64,000 nt of DNA, taken from assembly GCA_034620365.1 (NCBI GenBank), contig JAQGEQ010000126.1, positions 248,001 through 312,000 of the forward strand, read 5' to 3'. Made by a program: the position numbers and the translations under genes. This stretch comes from Pegea sp. RAD2-039 (Eukaryota > Chordata > Thaliacea > Salpida > Salpidae). The notes under the pieces are model-generated. The model did no database searches and was not told the origin of the DNA. It saw nothing but the letters and a program-made list of their open reading frames with translations. Of the stretch, positions 18,275-30,682 are shown one piece after another; the stretch's first letter is position 1, and every line of letters starts with the position of its first letter.

Positions 18275-21200
18275 CTAAATATGAACAGAAATAAAACAAA
18301 CCTTTGTAGAAGCGGCAGAAAACCCTGCCTGAGCAGAAACCAGTTCAGAAGAATCGCCGTCTTGACCTGCAAACAATTAAATCTAAAATGATCTCAATGA
18401 TTAAAAACAATGATAAAAATATGAAGGTTTATTCTATACACAATTTTTTAATGACAAAACTGTTAAAAAAGGTGAATGGAAGAATTCAAACTTTGAATAA
18501 TAGGTATTACTTATTAATGAAAATTAATCATCATATTATTTAGAAACCCATAAGACACATAAAAAATTGCATAAAGTAACAAAGTACTACAAAATTATGA
18601 AAGAGCTTTATCTACAAACAATTCAAAAAAAGAAATATATTTTGAAAATTATGACAAAGCTACAAGTTTATTCTTAAAAAACAGTTTTTAAATACATTCA
18701 GCTAATCATAATTAAAATAACATTGTAGTCATCTTTGTCCTTTACTAATGAAATTTTTACAATTTAATAACAATATCATACTAATTGGTGGCAATAAGAA
18801 GCTTGCTTTATTCGAATTTCACTAAACGCTTGAATTTCACTTGTTAGTATTAAAACAGTTTTTTATGCTAAAGAAAAAATGATAAACTAAAACACAATAG
18901 AAAATTATGAAATAAGCTTTGAAGAAATACTTATTTTTTAAATCATGTTTTAAATACTATCTCAATTAATAGTTAAGCTCTTTCAATAAAAATCCTACAT
19001 ATTTCCATGTTTTAGAGTCAAGTAATATTTTAAATATTTAAATATTTCCTACAATTTGATTTTAGTTTAAATGAACAGTTTCAATTGCTACCTTCCGTTG
19101 TTAGAGTAATAACATTTGTCTCAAGTGAGGTTACTATTTCATCTAATGCTGCATAAGAATTCACTTTAAAGACTCTTTCATCTGAACTACCTCCAGTCGC
19201 ATATTTCTGTTTAAAAGTTTCATTAGTAGCGATCAAATCAGTGAATTACTGAATTACTTTCAGCGATTCGATATCTATGTCTGCTACTCCAATAGCAAAT
19301 ATTTTTACTCCTTGGTTTCGTAAATCCTCAGCAGCTTGAAAGGCTCGCTTCGGATTATTAGATCTTTCAAAGTTATATTTGCAATAAATAACAAATTATT
19401 TTAAAGAAAACTATTTTAAAGAAAATCTATTTATGAATAAATTTTACAGAAATTTGATAAAGAATTTGAATTACTTACCTGCCGTCTGTTACTAGAATTA
19501 AAACTTGCGTATTTTTATCTTGGTTTGCTCGATAAGATGTACTAAACATATGTTGTGCCAATTCAAAAGCTTCTTTAGTATTTGTACCGCTGTTACTCAA
19601 GTTAATTGCTTTTACTTTTCTCTGTTATTATTTTGTATTCATCAAACAAATTTGATTAAAAATACTAAAATAGAAAATCTTTAAATAATTTCACTTTTCT
19701 AATTATTAATTTGATACATCACAAGAAACTATCAATTATAATTTAATAATCAATAAAGAAATGCATCTGCTGTAAATAAAGGTTTACTCACTTTGAAATC
19801 TAGAATATTATATTTTTTCAATTCAACATTTATCTTTGCGCTAAAAAATAAGTTTTAATATTTATTAAACATCTTTCTACATTCGATCAATCTGATTTAG
19901 TTTATATTGATTACTATAATTGAAATAAAATTACTTGGTGGAAAATTCGATAACACCCATTTGAGTGTTTAGACGAGATTTTGAAAGAAAGTTTTCTGCC
20001 AAATCTTGAGTCCAATTTTTAACTATGTTAAACTTATAGAAACCAACCGAGCCCGAACCATCGAGAACAAACAATAAATCAAGATTTACATCCGGGCATG
20101 CTAAAATCAAAAGTTGATTTTTTTTCTACTTTTTATTATTAGCATTCTATGTAATTTTTCACTGTAATATTGTATAGGGACTACTGAAATGCCATGCATT
20201 ACATTTTTTCTTAAAGAAATAGGAAACATCAAGCTGTGTAAGTTCAAATACTACTGTACAAGTTAGATTATTAATACTAAGATGCAACTTTAAGTTTGGT
20301 TTAGTTACTAGAAAAAATGTATATTTAAAAATTAAAAGTACCTTTACTGTCATAGATATGATGCCACGATGTATTAAAGCCATTATTGGTCATACAAAAT
20401 CCAGGAGTTATAAATATACTGCCACAATTGACTTCTTGATTTGGTATGCAGGACTTTAAGCAGAAAATATTTGTTTTTATCTTTAGTGAGTCTTTGTGAT
20501 TAGAAAAAAATCGTTATTGCTTACCATCATATTATTTGTTGGTAAATTGCTTAAATATTGTCCAAATGAGTTAAGTGGCTTGGTCGTGTTTGCGTTTTCA
20601 GCTTGATTTTCAGATGAGCACTTTATAGAGCTTCCAAGTTGCTTAGTAACCGAATGTGAACAGTACAGGATTTGACCTGTGTAAAAAAGAAAGATCAAAA
20701 TAACGAATCTTTTAAAAGGATCTTTTAAAGAAATTTGCTAATTTAAAAAAATTAATTAATTAAAGATATTTTTCACCAAAAATAATTATTTATAAAAATT
20801 TCGAAAACCTGTGTGTCCAGATTTTTCAGAATATTTCATCTTAGGTGCACCCACTGTTATTCTAAATTTATTGACGATTGTTATTTGAAGTATTTTTGTA
20901 CTAAACACTTTCATATTATAAAACTTCAGATGAAATTTACATTAACTAATACTGTATTGTATTTAAAATAAAATAATGTAAACTATAATTGCTTAAAAAC
21001 CAAGTCAACTAAATAGATGACTGTAGGAAAAACTATTTAACCGTATGAAAAAAGGTTTTTTAAATCAAATCTTATAAAAATTTTTACGAGCCTGTAAGTC
21101 ATATTACAAAAAAGTTTGTAATGTTTTTGAAAAGTTACCAATACAATGTAAATAAATACGAAAGTGTTCATTAAGCTATACATTTTGTTATTTAACTTTG

Positions 21201-21443
21201 TTTTATTTTTATTAGTATTTAATAAAGGGCAACAATGATGTGAAAAAGATATGTAAATAGAACTAACTGCATTATATCATCATGTAATTTGATTGCAAAA
21301 GAATATCCAAAAAGATTAGAATATTTGTTTGTACTTTCACTTGAGCTAATAGTTACATCAATATTCGGCTCAATATTGAAAGCAAAACTTTGAAGTAAAA
21401 TTGATGCTAGAAAGCAAAATCTTAGAGCTTTACCGTAAACCAT
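18275..21443 (-). CDS. Integrin alpha chain, N-terminal part with inserted alpha-I domain, apparently truncated
   Basis: Ten exons on the minus strand (21443-21268, 20861-20809, 20676-20525, 20453-20342, 20100-19935, 19840-19792, 19621-19479, 19363-19258, 19206-19092, 18366-18302) join with consistent phases to 379 residues; reading on past the last donor adds 8 residues to a stop at 18275. Residues 1-21 are a signal peptide; the mature start FNIEPNI matches the usual integrin alpha start. Then come beta-propeller blade 1 (LFGYSFAI, ITVGAPK, GQILYCS) and blade 2 (NSFGQYLSNLP, a CGSIFITPGFC loop), and the alpha-I domain from about residue 170. Its MIDAS is complete: DGSGS, the Thr in SGTNTKEAF, and Asp in VTDGR. 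The alpha-C helix typical of vertebrate collagen receptors is absent. The domain ends with ELVSAQAGFSA, as in real alpha-I integrins. Blades 3-7, the legs, the membrane helix and the GFFKR tail were not found downstream. It may be a secreted fragment, a gene relic, or a gene with very distant exons. Confidence 0.8.
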
Positions 21444-22474
21444 TATTTTTAAAGATGAAGAAATTCAACTTTTACAAGTAATGGCAAATTAATTAATTTG
21501 AACTTTCTTATATTCTGCAGCAAGTTTAAAAGTATTATTTTGATTAGTTTTATCTAAACGATAATTTTTAACAAAGGTTCAAATAAAAAGAAACATATAT
21601 TTTTGATCGTAATGAATTATTTTATTTATCACTTAACTTTTTATGTTTAAAGTTTCAGAATCTATGTGAAAATATTTTAATACAACTTTTATAACCACTA
21701 TAAAAATATAATAGCTCTAAGAACTTCATTTAATTCTTATTTAAAACCTTCTTTTTATTCACAAAAAACTAAATTTCAAATAATTACTACTTTCTAAATA
21801 CTTTAAATCAAATATTTTTATAAGTAGACTGAGGCCATCGAAACTTGGAAACTAAACTTGATTTCTAATCGTAAATAACCTCAGATAAAACTAATTCGAT
21901 ATGTCTTTAAAGCTTAGTATACATAAGGATATTGATAAAGAGGAACTTATTTACGTAAACCCCTTTTAATGGCACAACAAAATAATGAGTCATCAAGAAT
22001 AGAGAATTGCGACAATTTTCATTTAAACATTAAGTGAAAGGTACCTGTCATTGAAGTGTTTTAATGAATTTTTAAGCAGCTTCGAACACTGGTAAAGTTT
22101 TTATTTTATTTTGTGCACTTAGTTTGATCTAACTAATTATTTTAGTTAGTTTATTTTATTTAGTTTATCTTCAGTTAATTTAAATTAAGTAGTAAATAAA
22201 ATAATAATAAATACAAAATAATAAAATTAATTTTAAATTAAAAGAAAACAATATTTATTGTAAGAAAAAATATTTTTAGAGAAGTAAGAAATTAATCTCA
22301 ACAATTAAATTTTCTTTTATTAAATCAGAAAATTCTTTGTCGAAAACATTCGATTTCAAACAGCGTAATTTTGAGTCCCACAGAAAGATTTTCTGAAAAA
22401 TTTGGGTTATTTTTGTCATAATTGTTTGCGGAATAAAATAGCAGTAACATAAGCACCTATATCATACATTATTT

Positions 22475-22683
22475 ATTTCATTCAACGAAAAAAGTAAGAC
22501 AGATTATACAGCTCTTATATCAAATACAAAAAATATAACTGCAGAAAGATAATGTATTCAGTGTCACATTTTAACAAATGTTATTAAAAAAGGGAAACAG
22601 AAACACTAAAGAGGTATAATTAATTATCAGTTATGAATCGTAAACAAAATAAGTTTAGTGATAGAGCTAGGAAGAAGTTTCCA
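22475..22683 (-). repeat. Dispersed short repeat family A, copy 3
   Basis: Inverted copy. Its reverse complement shows CTTCTTCCTAGC near the start, TTATACCTCTTTAGTG, ACATTATCTTTCTGCAG and TTGAATGAAATAAAT at the end, in family order. It explains the small open frame starting at 22634, which I do not call a gene. Confidence 0.65.
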
Positions 22684-24684
22684 GGCCATGATTACTGTAT
22701 TGAAAAAGCTGTTTGTTCATTAAGTGTTATTAAAGTTGTTGAATGAGTAGTTTTTGAATGACGAACATCAGAGGACGCATAAAAATCTTTAATAAAGTTA
22801 TAAAAGTTAAGATGACAGAAACTATTTTAATTTTCAGTATAAGGTCGGAGAAAAGGGATCAATATTGCTTATCGAAACGGTTTTTGTATGAAAAAAAGAG
22901 TATGTCACATCTAAAGAAAGCTTTCCTGGTGAATAATCTTCGGGCGGATTCAAGCTTTGTGTTATCGTTTTAAGGTGAGGACCTTATAAAGAAGAGTTAG
23001 GTACTAATTTGACACGGATGTAAAGCTTTAATAATGTCCAAATATTTCCGATCTTAAAAGCTTTGAGAATTTCATATTAAGTACAAGTACAAATAATTTA
23101 CGTGGTGAGTCCATCTTAAATCCTGAAAGATGAAGATGCCTACGTCTTAAATGACCTAAAATGTGAGACCTAAAAAATACTAAAAAGTACTAGACCTAAA
23201 AAATGTGATTATTAGGCAATGTGAACAAGTTCGTAAAAGAACTTCGAAAAATAAATTAAATGACTATTACAAAAATGAGAAAGTTTGTTAAAATCAAAGT
23301 ACCTTTACTATTACATCAAATTACATAAATAATCATCTAAAACATGATATAATATATATAATTGAACTCTAAATTAACGATCTTTAATTTTTGACATTAA
23401 TATTTACAAACTGTAACATAGTTTAAGAGGTGTCTAATTGAGATTTTCAAATATTTCCAATTCTCAGTTATTTATCATTTTTGTAAATTACACTAAAGCT
23501 AGTTAGTAGATAAAACATTTTTAATTGAAGTTCTTGAACTACTTAATAAAACTGATAATTTAACAAGCAATGCTTCAATATTTCAAGACGAGAGGAGGTG
23601 AAATTACTTTTCGTCAATTTTGTTAAAAGTGAGAAAACTATTTTGGAAGACGTTATTGCGTGAAATTACTGAATTTTAGAAATAAAGAAAGTTAATAAAC
23701 AAATTAATTTTTTAAACTATATTCAATTAACATGTAATTTTATAAGTTTAGGTAGATGTTTTGCCTCACACAAACACGGACGATTCTTCGAACAATAAAA
23801 GCAAACTATATCGCAAAAGTTAATTAGAATTTTCTACTTTTTTATGAGGAACTACGGCCCAAACAGATAAATTGATCGATTTGTTGAATTCTCTCACTTA
23901 TAAAAGATTCATATTGCTTTTGCTGCAAGCCTAAGTCTTTATAGCACTATGTTATAAAAAGATAACCAAGTGAAAGTTTATTAAATTTATTTAAAAGTTA
24001 ATCAAATTTAGTTTAAAATTTTTCTTAATTTTGTTAAAAGTTTTTCAGATTTAGTCAAAAGTCTATTAAGTTTAGTTAAAAGTTTTTTGAATTTAGTTTA
24101 AACTTTGTTTTGAAGGTTTAAACTTAAGCTGTAACATAAAAATCAATGTATTTTAGAGAATAAAAAATGTTTTTTCAGCGAAAAATTGAGTTAATTTTTA
24201 TCAAATAATTGTTTAATGATTTTCCTAAAACTTTGAAAATAGTAGTAATTAATTTTCTTTAAGATTTTATATGCCATGTAAAGACCATTTTAGGTCCATG
24301 AGAGCAAAACAAGTTGAAACGTAGCTTAATCTTTGCTAACTGTTTCGTGCCTATAATGGATTTATAGAATATTGATAAATTGCGGTTTCAAATGATTGTG
24401 TTTTTATTTAAATAATTAAAACTTAATATTTTGTAAACAATTACGTTAATAAGTTATCAATTTATTAAGCAAATTTTTTTGCAATAGCTGAAATATTTGC
24501 ATATTAAGTTAATTCAATTCTATTTAAAGTTAATTTTATCAAGAATTTTGGTTTGTAAATTTTTTTTGTCATTTCTTTTGCTTACTATGCCTTAAAACTC
24601 CACTTTCTATGATTATTTGCTTCAATTATATAATTTGTGTCAAAAATTTATAAATTGTTAAAACATATTTTAGATATTTATTTT

Positions 24685-24895
24685 TATTTATTTTATTTGA
24701 TGCTTGACTGCAGATGATAAATTATAGTTGTTATAATTAACACAAACCAAAATGGCTGCAAAAAATTAATGAAAAGGTCTTAACACAGGTAGTAACACAG
24801 TTTAACATAAATTTAAGATAAGATCACTGCAGAGGCATAAGTAAACATAAGTTATAAATAAAAAAACAAAACAAAAATATGAAGAAACTGGCAGC
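24685..24895 (-). repeat. Dispersed short repeat family A, copy 4
   Basis: Inverted copy; reading the plus strand it starts with TTTATTTTATTTGATGC, passes CACTGCAGAGGCATAAG and ends with GAAGAAACTGGCAGC. This copy and the nested one at 26 kb define the full length, about 200-210 bp. Confidence 0.65.
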
Positions 24896-25584
24896 CTTAT
24901 ATTTCTGTTGATAATGAAATTACTTTAAATGTGATATTTTTAATAAATTTAAGAAAAAACTAAAAGTTGTACAAATGTTGTCCAATATAACAATATTTGG
25001 TGGTGTCCTAAAATTTGTTTTATATTTTTTATTATTAAGAAAGTTTTTGTCAGTTATTAAACTGGCCAATATCTTGTTTTAATTAGTTTTTCATTTTATA
25101 AGTCTTTATATTGATTGTGTGACTATTTATACATGTCAAATATTCCAAATAGTTTTTAGAGAATTTTAAGTATAAATGATTAATATTTATTTTTAAATTT
25201 TCTTAGAGAAGATTTATATCCAATTTTTTTATTGTTTAGCTATGTAATTTTATTTTTTTAAATAATACTTTTCCTCATTTCTATTTTATAAATTTATAAA
25301 CATTTTAGCTTCAAGTCGTTTCACTCAAATATTTTTTTGGGGATAATCTGAATAATTTGTACTTTCAAATTGGAAAATAATTTTATAAAGTTGTAGCTAT
25401 AAGGCTTACACTATTTTTATAACTTTTAGTGTGATCTCATAATTCAGATATCATTTAAACATTTTGTGTATTCTTTTTAGGTCACTCAGCTTTTTATATA
25501 ACTTCTGTAAACATTTTTGTTGAACAATTTTCTGGTTAGTTATAATAAAATTTTGACTTCTCTTAAATTTAGCTGGAAAATAAA

Positions 25585-27849
25585 ATGGACAACTTTCATC
25601 AAAGTAAGTATTAAAAAGCTTAAAATAAATAAATTGATTTTTATTTATTTATTGATGATTTGAGTCTTTCTATTCTCAATAATTGTTTATTTTCTATGAT
25701 TTTTGATAATTTTAAAAGATTTTGAACAGTTTAAACTTGATATCTGTTATAAAAGTTAAAGTTGTTTTTCATTTTGTAGAGTTCAAACAAAATCAAGGCT
25801 AACTTACATATGTTAAAACTAAAATGTATTTTAACTAATAGAAGTTACTATTAAAAATAAGATTTTGAAAAAACCTTTTTCTAATTTTCTGAATTATATA
25901 TCTTAAACTTTAATTGGTAACAATTGTTCATAATTGATCTGTAGTCATATTTGTTTATTTTATTAGTCGCATGGCAGCAGATGATAAGTTATTCAGCTCT
26001 TATAGTGGATCCAAAACAATATCGGTTCTTCTTATATTCTGATATTTTTGTACTTTTGATTTATAATTGATAATTACTTATGCCTCTGTTGTGTTCTTAT
26101 TTTCTTTTTTATATTAACTTTTGTTAAACTGTGATATTAAATACCTTTTCATTATCTTTTTGAAGTTATACTATTTTGTATTTTCTATATAAGCTGATTA
26201 ATTTTCCATCTGCAGCCATGCGTCTAATGAAATAAATAAGTACGACTGTAGATACATTATGAAAAGGTCATAAGAATCACAATTGAACATAAATTAGTGT
26301 AGAAAAATGTAGCAAAGGTATAAATAAGATTTAAGTTAAAAATACAAAATAACTAAAGAAACTGGCAGCAATACATATCATTTGTTGTAGAAATTACTTA
26401 AATCATAATCTAACCTTTATTTGTAGATCATCCTAGACAAAGAGGGCCAGCTAATGATGCTGGACTTTTTGAGGATACTAGTAGGCAACCAGGATTTACT
26501 GGTTATGTTCACCCTGGTGGTAGACAAGGTGATTACCCTACTGGTGATTACCCTGTTCCTGGTATTAATATGATGAATGAACCAATGGCCAACATGGCGT
26601 TTCAGTATGGACAGTCATTAGCTGGACAAGGAAAAGAAATGCTGGAAAAAAATGTGAGTTTAAAACAAAAAAGTTCTGAAATTAGTTGCTCTGTAATTCG
26701 GTTGTAAAAATTATTGAGTTTCTAAATTGAGTTCATTTTCTAAGTTGATATTTTCAACATTTAACACATCAACATCTCATCAACTTGTCAAAATTTCTAT
26801 TTTCACAGATGGATAAATACATTTCATCATCAGCATTAAAGTATTACTTTGCTGTTGATACAAGTTATGTAGGAAGAAAGCTACTTCTACTGTTGTGGCC
26901 ATTTACACATAAAGTAATTATGATTAAAGAAAGTTTGATGAGAGTCTTAAAACAGTTTTATATCAAAGGATTGGAGCATACAGTATCAACAAAATGTCCC
27001 TGTTGCTCCCAGATTCGACATCAACGCCCCAGATCTTTACATTCCTAGTAAGTTTCTAAATTATTCAACATCTAATGGATATATATTTTCTGATTAACTC
27101 GAGTTTATTTTCAGTTATGGCTTTTATCACTTTTGTCCTTTTGAATGGAATTTCTTTGGGACTTATTGATAAGTAAAAGATGTTTTTTTCAATATATCGC
27201 TTCAAATTTCTTATTTTTGTTATTTTTACTTTTTAAATCCTTCTGTGAACGTATTTTTCTTCTGATCATGTCATTTATCTTCTAGATTTACCCCCGAGGA
27301 GCTAGGTATGAGAGCAAGCACTGCTTTGGTTTGGCTTATCATTGAAGTTGTTGCTATCTTGTTCAGTTTATACCTTGTCAACGCGAGAACTGATCTAAAA
27401 ACTTTTGATGTTCTTTCATATTCAGGGTATAAATATGTCGGGTAATCTCACTGTTCTTAAATTTTTCAAATACATTCCTGTTTGAATCAAACTTTTTAAT
27501 CTGATTGCCATTAATATTTTCATTGCCCTTTTATTTGCGTTTATTTCCAGAATGAACGTAACAATGTTTTGTGGGTTGTTCTTAAATTCAACTTCATATA
27601 CAGTGGCTCTCATATATTCAAGCCTTACAATCGGATTCTTTCTGGTCAGTCTCTATTTCACTTCAACCAGCTTCATATTGATTTTCCGGCAATCTTCAGG
27701 TTAAGACGCTCCGTCTGAAGATTCTATCAAGTTCTGACAATTATGGTAGTGGTAACAGCGGAATGTACCTAACTTTCATCATCGCCATCGCTCAAGCATT
27801 TTTCCTGTTTTGGTTAACAAGTGGCTCTGTTAATATTTTTTCTGTTTAG
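25585..27849 (+). CDS. YIF1: YIF1, Yip1-interacting ER-Golgi membrane protein
   Basis: Eight exons (25585-25603, 26427-26653, 26809-26913, 26969-27047, 27115-27172, 27286-27441, 27551-27644, 27700-27849) give 295 residues, close to vertebrate YIF1A/B. YIF1 binds YIP1 and Rab GTPases in early secretory vesicles and cycles between ER and Golgi. The cytosolic N-terminal third is Gly/Pro-rich; conserved blocks follow in order: [64 protein letters not shown], and five hydrophobic segments up to the C-terminus. The first coding exon encodes only six residues and one base; the start is the sole ATG in the exon before a strong GTAAGT donor. The 55-nt intron 26914-26968 is skipped by simple open-frame reading but needed to restore the [15 protein letters not shown] block. 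Polyadenylation signal at 27909. Intron 1 carries a nested repeat. I cannot say whether it is the A or B type. Confidence 0.95.
25945..26032 (-). repeat. Dispersed short repeat family A, copy 5, left piece
   Basis: Plus-strand text TTATTTTATTAGTCGCATGG and CAGCAGATGATAAGTTATTC is the reverse complement of the family end. It breaks off at about 26032, where copy 6 begins in the opposite orientation, and resumes at about 26250. Confidence 0.6.
26033..26245 (+). repeat. Dispersed short repeat family A, copy 6, nested
   Basis: Plus-orientation copy with CTTATGCCTCTGTTGTG, TTTTCATTATCTTTTTGAAG, CTGCAGCCATGCG and TAATGAAATAAATAAG. It sits inside copy 5, which has the opposite orientation, within YIF1 intron 1, and is therefore the younger insertion. 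Confidence 0.65.
26250..26395 (-). repeat. Dispersed short repeat family A, copy 5, right piece
   Basis: Continues the interrupted inverted copy: ATGAAAAGGTC, AACATAAATT, AGCAAAGGTATAAATAAG and AAAGAAACTGGCAGC match copy 4 in the same order. Confidence 0.6.
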
Positions 27850-30682
27850 TTTTCAAATGGCAATCTGGAAGTCAAAGATAACCTTCGAATTTTACTTCTA
27901 GTCATTTAAATAAAATATTGTTGATTTCATTTACAAAGACAAAGTTTTTGAACCATCAACCACTAGTGGACTTTCCCAGTATGGTCGCTTACTGACTATC
28001 TTAACTTCAAATTCAATCTGTTCCCTTTCCTTTTAAACTGCTCTTCTGATTAGATTTAGATCTTTGATATATTCTTCAAAATAAATGTTGTTTTATTTTT
28101 ACATTCATTTATCTTATTTAGCTCTTTATTAAGCTTTTCCAGTTGACTTTTCCAACATAATAATTGCTATTAACAAACTTGATGTCATTAATTTTAAATT
28201 ATTTAGTTGATAAATAATTCAACTTCTAAATGTAAATAAAGACTTTATAATCTATACTCTAACACTACATGAGCATGCAAGACAATTAGATAACACTAAT
28301 ATTTTATGAATGAACAAATGTGTGAAGTTTGGGGCTTAGACCAATTGGTGGCAAATTGTATTTCATTGAATAAAGTTGTTCAATGCTTTTGCAATTTCTA
28401 ATTATTTTCAAATTTCACTTGCTTGCTCAAACAATTGGTTTCATTTGTGCATAGGAATATATTTGTATGCTTTGAGTTCATTAGATAATGAAATAATCTT
28501 ACTACTTACTCGTAAAATCATAAAATAAAACGTTTATTAATAAGATTATTTTATCTACGAATGTATTGCAAACTTAATTTGATCAAGTTTCAACAGTTTG
28601 TAGCATCAATCATACTAAGATACATGTAGTAGTTGTAAAAGTCTTTTTCTGTTGATTAGAACTAGAATCATCTAGATCCTAAGAATTTAGGACTAAAATT
28701 TCTACAATGGCGAAATTTAGTATATAAACTAGATTAGTTGAACATATTCTTTTTAGATTAGATCCACATAAAAATATCATTTCAAACTATAAAACTGAAA
28801 CCCTGGACATTTGAAAGCTAAAATTGTAAGTAGTTTAGAAGCTTCAGATAGAGAAGTCATGGAAGTAAAAATGAATCAAAATACAGTTGACTCAGGAAAC
28901 GGAAAGAAAAAGACTTTTTCCAGCACATGAGATCTTTGAAATTTCTTTGAAGTGATCAGTCAAAAGTTCGGTTCAAACAAAAATTTTTTATATACACAAA
29001 GAGTTTTTTAAGATTTGTTTAGGATTCTACGAGAAGCATTTTTTAAGATTTTGTAAGACAGGATGCCACACTTGCCCAAGATGGAGTTTTAATTTAGGTT
29101 ATTTTTAACCTAAATAAATAATAATTAACTTAAACTAATTAAATAATAATAAATCATATTTAACCTATTGTTAACTTAAATAGAATTTTTGTTTTGTTTT
29201 CCTTTCTTGTTTCTTTAGTATCTAGGTTGAAATAAAGTTTATACATTTATAACTAATCAAGTAATAATTAATCTCGATTTTAAAGAAATTATTTCAATTG
29301 AGGGGCGAGTTTTGAAAAAGACAAAATGTCTGTGTTTACTAATAATTACATTTCAACGATTACATGAAAGATTGAATTTAAAATGAGATGAAAAGTCTTT
29401 GGACAGTTGTTTATTATTGCTTCTTAGTCATTATTAAGTGTTAAAAACTTTACAACTTTTATTAAGATCTTGTTTATATGAGCAACTTAATATATTATGA
29501 GCTTTAAATATTTCTTTACTGTATGAACTGTTGCTAATTTCTATTTTTGATGGTATACTATATTTGATAATTATATAATATGTTATTTTAATATCATAAT
29601 TTATTTCTAACTCCTAGCTGATTCATTTGTTTATTTTTCCCCTCTTAAAGCTATTAAACAAATAATTAAATGTAGTTTATTTGTTTTATAAATTATTTCA
29701 TTTCTTTTATATTATATGCTTTATAAGTTAAATAAAATTGTATATAAGCATTCAATTTACAATCATTTCTTGTAGATTTATTGATTATAAGTTTTATGCT
29801 TTTGATGAATTTCAAATTCTAGTTAAAATTGTGATATTAAATATCTTTGGTTTCGGTATTTTTTAATTAGTTATTCTTATTTACTTTCAAGTTTTTTGAT
29901 TATTTTATTTTGTACTATATACATGAAAAAAGCAGTTAAATAAAAGTTGTATTATGGGCAGATAGTATGATTGACTGAAGTTATAAAGAATATCTACAGT
30001 AAAATTATATATTAATTAATTTTGCATTAGTTTTATTTAGCTGATTTTTTAACAACAAAATTTGACAATTATTTAGATCTTAATGGTAATTGATTATAAT
30101 GACAGTCAGTTTATATATTTCTCAGAAATTAAACAGCCTGTTTACCAGTAACTTAAGCTTACAGTCTAAGAAAACTAAGAGATTGAAAATACTTGATAGT
30201 AGTGTTTTGGTTAACAATGCACAAGTTGTTAGTAATATTAGGCTATGAAAATTAGTGATATCTTCTGAATTTCAATTTCTTTATTGTTTCGTAAACTTTT
30301 CGGGTTTCTTTGATGTTATTTTCACTGCACCAATCACAACCTGAGATTTATGTTTAAATTTAAGTTATCCTTATAATTCTTTACAAATTCTCTGATATTT
30401 ACAGCTGTATCACTAGGTACTGGGATGTGTAAATGCATTTTGTTGCTTTTATAACAACACCTGGTGCCAAAGTGCTAAAATATTGAGTCATTTTTATTTT
30501 CTTTGCATTTTCAGGAATTTGATTTTTTCAGTTATCATTGTTATCAATTTATTTAGCATTTGGCATTTTATTTTCTGACAAATAAAACTTACTGAAAATA
30601 TGAAAGTTAAAAATAGTTTTTTTCTATGTCAGAACAAAGTTGTTGAAAACTATTTAGAAATTTAGAGATCAATTGTAGATAT
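27850..30682. other. AT-rich intergenic region
   Basis: About 2.8 kb between YIF1 and the PLEKHM1-like gene. Only the YIF1 polyadenylation signal at 27909 is recognisable. No open frame, RNA gene or known repeat is supported. Confidence 0.5.

Larger units (their letters stand above)
21444..25584. other. AT-rich intergenic region with two family-A repeats
   Basis: Between the divergent integrin (-) and YIF1 (+) genes. Apart from the two repeat copies listed separately no structure is clear. The 71-codon open frame at 22758-22973 (+) begins just past copy 3 and shows no domain. Simple 'TTTAGTT'-type AT-rich reiterations occur around 23.97-24.12 kb. Confidence 0.5.

Noticed and set aside
19206-19258. 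Integrin exon 8 extended to the donor after VIQ
   Set aside because: Its phase would force a stop in the next exon; the donor after ESLK (GTAATT) is phase-consistent.
22634-22973. Short plus-strand open frames (MNRKQNKFSDRARKK and the next 71 codons)
   Set aside because: The first lies inside repeat family A; the second has no domain, no splice context and ordinary AT-rich composition.
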